A stretch of DNA of 9,580 nt, from assembly GCA_041740935.1 (NCBI GenBank), contig JBGSLA010000246.1:1-9580 (forward strand). The letters run 5' to 3'. Shown in pieces: positions 1 through 3,199 of this stretch (position 1 is its first letter; the number at the start of each line of letters is the position of its first letter). The translations under genes and the position numbers were made by a program. The DNA comes from JBGSLA01 sp041740935 (lineage in GTDB: Bacteria > Desulfobacterota > Desulfobaccia > Desulfobaccales > 0-14-0-80-60-11). The notes beneath the pieces are model-generated. The model saw only the letters and a list, made by a program, of their open reading frames with translations, ran no database searches and was not told the origin of the DNA.

Positions 1-357
1 GGCCGCGCCGGTCAGCATCCGCAGGCCGGCCAACAGGACCACCACGGCCATGACCCATAAAAACGCGGTTTGGTCAATCCAATGGGTGGTCAGGGCGCCC
101 AGGGGCGCAGCCAGGGAAGAGGTGACGATGAGCGGCAGGGACACCCCGAAGTCCACCATTTTTTTCCTGATATAAAACAGGGCCGCGGACCCGGCCCCGA
201 TGCCGTTCAGAAACAGGGACGCGGACGCGGCCTCGGCCTGGGGAAAGGCCAGCAGCACAAACAGGGGGGAGAAAATCAAGCCGCCCCCCAGCCCGATCAT
301 GGTGAGGATCAGAGAGGCGACAAACACCCCCAGCAGTAGCAGGATGGAGTGATCCAC
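1..357 (-). CDS. TauE/SafE-family membrane transporter (N-terminal part)
   Basis: The first 119 residues are visible; the gene continues past the left edge. The TauE/SafE (DUF81) family are inner-membrane permeases that export sulfite, sulfonates or related small organic anions. What is seen: a hydrophobic segment at about residues 4-36 containing the GLGGG motif (22-26) typical of the first helix, then segments at about 44-63, 70-90 and 97-115, separated by short loops such as RKKMVD (64-69). The start chosen is GTG at 357, which gives a complete first helix; ATG at 300 would cut it in half. There is no clear Shine-Dalgarno site, and the start codon lies inside a partial copy of a dispersed repeat (354-372), so the start is uncertain. 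The ArsR-type gene upstream is on the same strand, but 744 bp of repeats lie between them. The substrate cannot be read from this fragment. Confidence 0.8.
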   Translation of the reverse strand, partial: MDHSILLLLGVFVASLILTMIGLGGGLIFSPLFVLLAFPQAEAASASLFLNGIGAGSAALFYIRKKMVDFGVSLPLIVTSSLAAPLGALTTHWIDQTAFLWVMAVVVLLAGLRMLTGAA

Positions 358-372
358 TGTCTTGAAAAGTTT

Positions 373-468
373 AAAGTCCAGAGTCCAGGGTCCAGGGTCA
401 AAAAAGCCGGTCTTTTCCTGCGCTACGGGTGAACCGCCGGCCCATGGGCAACTGTTTTGAAAAGTTTT
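373..468 (+). repeat. Composite intergenic repeat, copy 1 (heptad tail plus ~65-bp module)
   Basis: Three heptads of the GTCCAGG type occupy 376-396. They are followed by a module containing AAAAAGCCGGTCTTTTC (401-417), CCGCCGGCCCATGGG (434-448) and CAACTGTTTTGAAAAGTTT (449-467). The same blocks in the same order occur reversed at 7982-8085, and the module without heptads recurs at 946-1010. Shorter pieces of its right end lie at 354-372, 841-877 and 7871-7895 (reversed). The module contains the 10-bp palindrome GCCCATGGGC. It does not look coding. Confidence 0.8.
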
Positions 469-473
469 TGTGT

Positions 474-496
474 GGAACCGCCGCGTCGGCGGTTCC
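474..496. repeat. Hairpin cassette after composite repeat copy 1
   Basis: A perfect 10-bp inverted repeat, GGAACCGCCG (474-483) and CGGCGGTTCC (487-496), surrounds a CGT loop. It begins six bases after the GAAAAGTTT end of the composite repeat, the place where other copies carry different hairpins. No T-run follows, so it is not a typical terminator. Confidence 0.75.
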
Positions 497-607
497 TGAA
501 AAGAGCCGGCGAGGGCGCCTGCTCCACATATATTCTGGTTCCCAAGCCCCCGCTGGGGAGCCGACTTGTCCGCCAAGCTCTGGCTTCGAAGCCGACACCT
601 CAGAGCG

Positions 608-626
608 GCGGGCGGTGCCCGCCCGC
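608..626. repeat. GC-rich hairpin
   Basis: GCGGGCGG (608-615) pairs perfectly with CCGCCCGC (619-626) around a TGC loop. It sits in the gene-free spacer between the exporter gene and the ArsR-type gene, just before a double hairpin of the GGCACAGG type. Confidence 0.65.
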
Positions 627-654
627 GCGCTGCCTTTCAGTGCTCATTCAGCCG

Positions 655-704
655 GTGGCACAGGTTTTCAACCTGTGCCTGCACAGGCGGGACGCCTGTG
701 CTAC
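655..704. repeat. Double hairpin of the GCACAGG family, copy 1
   Basis: Two adjacent perfect 9-bp stems: 658-666 with 670-678 (loop TTC) and 681-689 with 693-701 (loop GGA). The arms read GCACAGGTT and GCACAGGCG. The same two-hairpin design recurs at 7931-7980 and 9211-9261, with single or diverged forms around 8983-9065. Translation of these repeats gives recurring false peptides such as GTGFQPV and RDACAT. Confidence 0.85.
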
Positions 705-852
705 TAATCTCGAATTTGTGGTTTTCTGACAAAGATTTTGCTTGCAACATGTTAATCTTATTAAGAAATCATTCAATTTTTTCAGTTTGGTTCCGGCCTT
801 TAGGCCGGGATGTGCCACCAGGCTTTTCCTGGTTTTTAAAGAACCGGGGATT
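705..852. other. AT-rich spacer with two small hairpins
   Basis: Positions 710-790 are AT-rich and hold no gene. CCGGCC (793-798) and GGCCGG (803-808) form a hairpin with loop TTTA. ACCAGG (817-822) and CCTGGT (828-833) form another, followed by a T-run at 833-837. The second resembles a weak plus-strand terminator, but no plus-strand gene lies upstream. The AT-rich part could contain a minus-strand promoter for the exporter gene, but no convincing pair of hexamers was found. Confidence 0.4.
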
Positions 853-877
853 CATGAGCGGCTGTTATGAAAAGTTT
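841..877 (+). repeat. Partial copy of the composite repeat (right end)
   Basis: GAACCG (841-846), CATGAGC (853-859) and CTGTTATGAAAAGTTT (862-877) match the right half of copy 1 in order, with scattered substitutions. A different hairpin cassette (883-943) follows five bases later. Confidence 0.65.
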
Positions 878-882
878 ATAGC

Positions 883-943
883 GTGTAGGGGCAGGCGCCC
901 TCGCCTGCCCGCAATGGATAGCCGGGGGCGGCTGTCCCTACAC
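883..943. repeat. 61-bp palindromic element with GTGTAGGG ends
   Basis: The element is bounded by GTGTAGGG (883-890) and its exact complement CCCTACAC (936-943). Inside, GGGCAGGCG (889-897) pairs perfectly with CGCCTGCCC (902-910) around a 4-base loop, and a short AGCC/GGCT stem lies at about 920-933. It looks like a small non-autonomous dispersed palindrome and carries no coding potential. Confidence 0.75.
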
Positions 944-945
944 CA

Positions 946-1010
946 GAAAAGGCTTTTCATGCTTTGCGGGTGGGCCGCCGGACCATGTCCAACTGTCCTG
1001 AAAGGTTTTT
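946..1010 (+). repeat. Composite intergenic repeat, copy 2 (no heptads)
   Basis: The blocks GGCTTTTCATGC (951-962), GGGCCGCCGG (972-981), CCATG (983-987) and CAACTGTCCTGAAAGGTTTT (990-1009) align in order with copy 1 at 401-468 and with reversed copy 3. The heptad array of the other copies is missing; the 61-bp GTGTAGGG palindrome stands in its place. Confidence 0.7.
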
Positions 1011-1012
1011 TG

Positions 1013-1092
1013 TGGGGGAGGGGGTTCCCACGGACTGGAAGCCCGCGCTACCGAGGTTGCGGGCCGATCCCCGCTCCCTCAGCCCTCCCCCA
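1013..1092. repeat. Inverted repeat downstream of the ArsR-type gene
   Basis: TGGGGGAGGG (1013-1022) is matched exactly by CCCTCCCCCA (1083-1092) across a 60-base loop. It lies ten bases past the stop of the ArsR-type gene and could stabilise the 3' end of its mRNA. No T-run makes it a clear terminator. It directly follows composite repeat copy 2. Confidence 0.6.
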
Positions 1093-1101
1093 ATGAACTC
1101 T

Positions 1102-1560
1102 TTAAATCTTCGGGACCTTGACGCAGGGATGGTCCTGGACGTCGCCGTGGCACTTCTTGATCTGCTCCGGCGAGCACTCCTCCGGTTGGCCTTTCAACTC
1201 TTCGGGTTTCTGGCACTCGGTTTTACAGGTACACATGGGTCCACCTCCTTGTTTGATGAACAGGCAGGATTCCCAGGCCTCCGGCACCGTCAGGAATTCC
1301 TTCAGGGCCTCCTGCCAGCGGCACAGGGTTTGCCGGTTGACGCGGTAGTGCACGAAATAGCCGCGTTTTTCCGGGTCCACCAGACCGGCCTCCTTGAGGA
1401 CCCGCAGGTGCTGGGACACCGCGCCGGGAGTGATGTTCAGGCGGGCCGACAGGGCCCCCACGCACAGGGCCTCCTGTTTCAGCAACTGCAGGATCCTGAC
1501 CCGGGCCTGAACCGCCAGGGCTTTGAACATCAGGACCAACTCCCGGTCATCAGTGGTCAT
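1102..1560 (-). CDS. ArsR/SmtB-family repressor with a Cys-rich tail
   Basis: This is a 152-residue winged-helix DNA-binding protein, probably a dimeric repressor that lets go of its operator when bound to metal(loid) or oxidised. Residues 11-95 match the ArsR fold: FKALAVQARVRILQLL at the start, recognition helix TPGAVSQHLRVLKEAGLV (44-61), then the wing with YFVHYRVN (68-75). The classical ArsR metal site CVC is CVG here (Cys33 only). A tail after about residue 105 carries Cys110, 112, 116, 129, 137 and 146 plus His138 and His145, suited to metal or redox sensing. I recall similar tails (KPEELKG, EECSPEQIKKCHG) on relatives but cannot verify it. Start 1560 fits a leaderless transcript from the promoter at 1566-1593; ATG at 1530 (residue 11), preceded by GGGAG, is the alternative. 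Its target may be itself and the exporter at 1-357. Confidence 0.92.
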   Translation of the reverse strand: MTTDDRELVLMFKALAVQARVRILQLLKQEALCVGALSARLNITPGAVSQHLRVLKEAGLVDPEKRGYFVHYRVNRQTLCRWQEALKEFLTVPEAWESCLFIKQGGGPMCTCKTECQKPEELKGQPEECSPEQIKKCHGDVQDHPCVKVPKI

Positions 1561-1565
1561 AATCT

Positions 1566-1593
1566 ATATTAGCAATTACTAAATTAAATGCAA
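1566..1593 (-). promoter_or_regulatory. Promoter and probable operator of the ArsR-type gene
   Basis: On the minus strand, TTGCAT (1588-1593) and TAATAT (1566-1571) are spaced by 16 bp, a reasonable sigma70 promoter. Between and across them lies the imperfect palindrome TTAGCAATTACTAA (1569-1582, 12 of 14 positions symmetric), where an ArsR-type dimer would block polymerase. Transcription would begin at about 1559-1560, at the ATG itself, giving a leaderless mRNA. The palindrome and spacing are seen; autoregulation is inferred from the family. Confidence 0.55.
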
Positions 1594-1733
1594 GGGGTGG
1601 CCTGGAATGGAGGGAAAAAAATTTCAGGGGGATGAGCGGGAGGGTTTATAACGAGTTCGGATTGAGACGACACTTGCCAACTATATAAGCATCTGTTTTT
1701 CTTATTATTTTTCACTGAATAGCAAAAACGCCA
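1594..1733. other. Spacer without a recognised feature
   Basis: This 140-bp stretch separates the stop of the 184-residue gene from the promoter of the ArsR-type gene. No hairpin with a T-run, no repeat shared with other spacers and no plausible small gene was found. Confidence 0.4.
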
Positions 1734-2288
1734 TTAAACCCTGACGCTGATCCGCCGGGGCGAAGCGGCGCCCTCCCTGGGCAATAACCGGTCCGTGGCT
1801 TCGTAGACCTGGCGGGCGGCGGCCAGGGGGCGGCTGGGTCTGGCGGAGGTGACAAGGTAGGCCTGGGTGGCGGGACTTTCCCCGGAAACTCCTGAGGCGG
1901 CCGCCACCTGCAGGGCCATGGGTCCTTGGCTTTGAGTACCGGCGTCGGCAGGGGAGGGGGGGGCTGAAGGGTGCCGGGGCCGGGGCGCGGTTGGATCGGC
2001 GGCGGATTTACCCCGGCCTGCTTCCGGGGCGGCGGACGAAAATTGCTGGAGGGCCTGCCAGGCCTCGCGCAAAACCGGGCTCGAACGCAGCAGGGCCGCC
2101 AGTTCAGCAGTGCGCCCGGCCTCAGAAAAGAGCCTGATATAGGCGAGAGCTTCTTCAGGAGTCTTGGCCCCGGAGGGATTAAAGTCCTGGGCGCGGTCTG
2201 GGGCCGACCTGGAGTTGACCGCATCCCAGCCCGGCGTTCCCGGATGGCCGATCTGGCTCGACCTCTGGATGGTCTGACCCAAACCCAT
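1734..2288 (-). CDS. Unknown 184-residue protein, downstream of a c-di-GMP-type riboswitch
   Basis: I do not recognise a family. The start ATG at 2288 is preceded by AGGAAAGG with an 8-base gap, a good ribosome site. The N-terminus (1-40) is polar and probably disordered. Residues 43-84 (TPEEALAYIRLFSEAGRTAE and onward to QALQQF) look like two or three amphipathic helices. Residues 85-140 are rich in Pro, Ala and Ser and look like a linker. The last 40 residues (QAYLVTSARP, then ARQVYEATDRLLP) may form another small helical segment. There is no signal peptide or membrane segment, so it is probably cytoplasmic. The minus-strand riboswitch and promoter at 2540-2675 read towards this gene with no other gene between, so its expression may follow c-di-GMP. 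Overlapping frames are open here because of high GC, so the reading frame is likely but not certain. Confidence 0.6.
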   Translation of the reverse strand: MGLGQTIQRSSQIGHPGTPGWDAVNSRSAPDRAQDFNPSGAKTPEEALAYIRLFSEAGRTAELAALLRSSPVLREAWQALQQFSSAAPEAGRGKSAADPTAPRPRHPSAPPSPADAGTQSQGPMALQVAAASGVSGESPATQAYLVTSARPSRPLAAARQVYEATDRLLPREGAASPRRISVRV

Positions 2289-2343
2289 CAGGAATCCCTT
2301 TCCTGGTCAGTCTCCCGGCTTCCTGCCATGCTCCTAAGTTCTC

Positions 2344-2457
2344 ATACCAAGTCGCCATCAAAGTGAATCAAGTGTAGGGGCTCGATTCCTCGAGCCCTTG
2401 AAGGACGCAATGAATTGCGCCACTTCGAAAAAACCCTTTTTGATGGAATATTGGTAT
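2344..2457. repeat. 114-bp element with terminal inverted repeats
   Basis: The ends are 19-base imperfect inverted repeats: 2344-2362 and 2439-2457 match at 15 of 19 positions, with shared blocks ATACCAA and CCATCAAA. Inside are a perfect 8-bp hairpin (GGGCTCGA at 2378-2385, TCGAGCCC at 2390-2397, loop TTCC) and a second stem CGCAAT/ATTGCG (2406-2411/2414-2419). This is the layout of a small non-autonomous element such as a MITE. It lies in the leader between the riboswitch and the 184-residue gene. Confidence 0.7.
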
Positions 2458-2539
2458 CAAGCGGGATTAGGTGACCGCCTCTCCTTTCTTTTTCTTCAAC
2501 AACCAGAATGAATTGCCTAACCAAGGCCTGTGAGCGGAT

Positions 2540-2572
2540 AAAAAAACCGGGCCACCTTTCCAGATGGCCCGG
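2540..2572 (-). terminator. Intrinsic terminator, riboswitch expression platform
   Basis: On the minus strand, CCGGGCCATCT (2572-2562) pairs with AGGTGGCCCGG (2557-2547) with one mismatch around a 4-base loop, then a run of seven T residues follows (2546-2540). The 5' arm starts inside the conserved AGCCGGG at the 3' end of the aptamer, so the terminator and the aptamer's closing helix compete for the same bases. Confidence 0.85.
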
Positions 2573-2640
2573 CTATCTCAAACAACCTGAGACCCGCAAC
2601 TTTCCGTCCCCACCTCGCGATGGGTTTGGCTTTTACTGGT
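2563..2640 (-). ncRNA. c-di-GMP-I (GEMM-I) type riboswitch aptamer
   Basis: In RNA order, GCCAAACC (2630-2623) is followed by a 6-bp hairpin capped by the GNRA loop GCGA (2618-2615), then GGACGGAAAG (2609-2600), GCGGGTCT (2597-2590), a stem TCTCA/TGAGA, and ATAGCCGGG (2576-2568 area). These blocks line up with the Vibrio Vc2 aptamer: CAAACC, the GNRA hairpin, GACGCAAAG and the 3' TAGC/GGG strand. GEMM-I RNAs bind cyclic di-GMP; a GEMM-Ib subclass binds cGAMP and carries A instead of G at the key ligand-contact position, and the base here appears to be G, favouring c-di-GMP. A short CCAG/CTGG helix (2639-2636 with 2563-2560) could close the aptamer and disturb the terminator, suggesting an ON switch; that is inference. 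The likely regulated gene is at 1734-2288. Confidence 0.78.
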
Positions 2641-2646
2641 TAATTA

Positions 2647-2675
2647 ACTCTATACATCTAATAGCGTAATGTCAA
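2647..2675 (-). promoter_or_regulatory. Sigma70-type promoter of the riboswitch transcript
   Basis: On the minus strand, a perfect -35 TTGACA (2670-2675) is followed after exactly 17 bp by TAGAGT (2647-2652, 4 of 6 consensus bases). The predicted transcription start at about 2640 falls at the first bases of the riboswitch, with an AT-rich region upstream. Position and spacing strongly support the transcript's direction. Confidence 0.7.
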
Positions 2676-2845
2676 GTTAAATCTTACTGTTAGATAGTTG
2701 TAACAATTGAGACTTATTTAAAGTTGTGTTCAACATCAGCTATAATAAAGTTCATTGAGAAAATCCGTGCGGCCATTGTCTGCCAGAACGATGGCATTGG
2801 CTTCATTTTTTGAAATTATCGATGTTCTTGCCGAAGCGGTTCATC
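2676..2845. other. AT-rich spacer upstream of the riboswitch promoter
   Basis: No gene with a start and ribosome site was found. A minus-strand frame without a start codon (about 2835-2736, containing NEANAIVLADNGRTDFL) stays open for some 35 codons and could be a gene remnant, but it may be chance. The right side is bordered by a dispersed palindromic repeat. Confidence 0.3.
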
Positions 2846-2929
2846 TTGTCATCCTGAACGAAGTGAAGGATCTCAACCTTTCAGAAATACGAGATTCTTC
2901 ACTCCGCGGCGCTCCGTTCAGAATGACAA
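2846..2929. repeat. 84-bp palindromic repeat with TTGTCAT/GAATGACAA ends
   Basis: The left end TTGTCATCCTGAACGAAGTG and the right part (CTCCGTTCAGAATGACAA, to 2929) are imperfect inverted copies, and inner blocks GAAGGATCTC and GAGATTCTTC continue the symmetry. I recognise this type of interspersed repeat from many bacterial genomes. It has no coding capacity. Confidence 0.8.
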
Positions 2930-2940
2930 ACATGGGTTAA

Positions 2941-3199
2941 GTCAGCGCTCATGCCCTTCCCCCTCCCCCTTGATCTGGGCAATACCCATAAGTTTGTATT
3001 TTTAAATTATTTCAACCTGTTCCCTCTCCCCCCTGTGGGGGGAGAGGGTTAGGGTGAGGGGGCTTAATATCTTGAAAATACTTTATAAGTTGGCATTGCC
3101 CTCTTTCCACCACCCCTACTTGTGGGTAATGATGAGCCCCCTCGATGGGGGAGGGTTGGGGTGGGAGTGCTTATTTCTCGCGGCAGGCCGCCATATTGC
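2941..3199. repeat. C-rich/G-rich hairpin repeats beyond the 3' end of clpB
   Basis: CCCTCTCCCCCC (3022-3033) and GGGGGGAGAGGG (3037-3048) form a perfect 12-bp stem around TGT, followed by TTAGGGTGAGGGGG. This is a common dispersed bacterial repeat. A related, degenerate unit follows at 3137-3170: CCCCC (3137-3141) and GGGGG (3147-3151), then AGGGTTGGGGTGGG. The second lies about 30 bp past the clpB stop and may act as an mRNA 3'-end hairpin, but no T-run follows on the minus strand. Confidence 0.7.

Noticed and set aside
817..837. Hairpin plus T-run as a plus-strand terminator.
   Set aside because: There is no plus-strand gene upstream, the stem has only six pairs, and it lies among unrelated repeat hairpins.
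429..1096. Three plus-strand open frames between the exporter and the ArsR-type gene.
   Set aside because: They translate palindromic repeats; peptides such as GGTGFQPVPAQAGRLCY are well-known false products of the GCACAGG hairpins.
964..1572. A 202-codon plus-strand frame across the repeats and the ArsR-type gene.
   Set aside because: It combines repeat sequence with the antisense of a clear ArsR-type gene; there is no ribosome site or family resemblance.
2179..2361. A 60-codon minus-strand frame beginning MMATWYENLGAWQEAGRLTR, reminiscent of the start of 23S-rRNA-intervening-sequence (four-helix-bundle) proteins.
   Set aside because: The first residues come from a terminal inverted repeat, the similarity covers only about 15 residues, and the rest shadows the 184-residue gene. 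A gene remnant is possible but not supported.
1712..2366. Alternative open frames on both strands over the 184-residue gene.
   Set aside because: The frame starting at 2288 has the best ribosome site and the most protein-like helical segment; the others are Pro/Arg-rich as expected from shadow frames in GC-rich DNA.
2563..2640. The aptamer as a cGAMP-specific (GEMM-Ib) riboswitch.
   Set aside because: The key contact base appears to be G and not the A typical of the cGAMP class. The alignment was by eye, so this is a preference and not proof.
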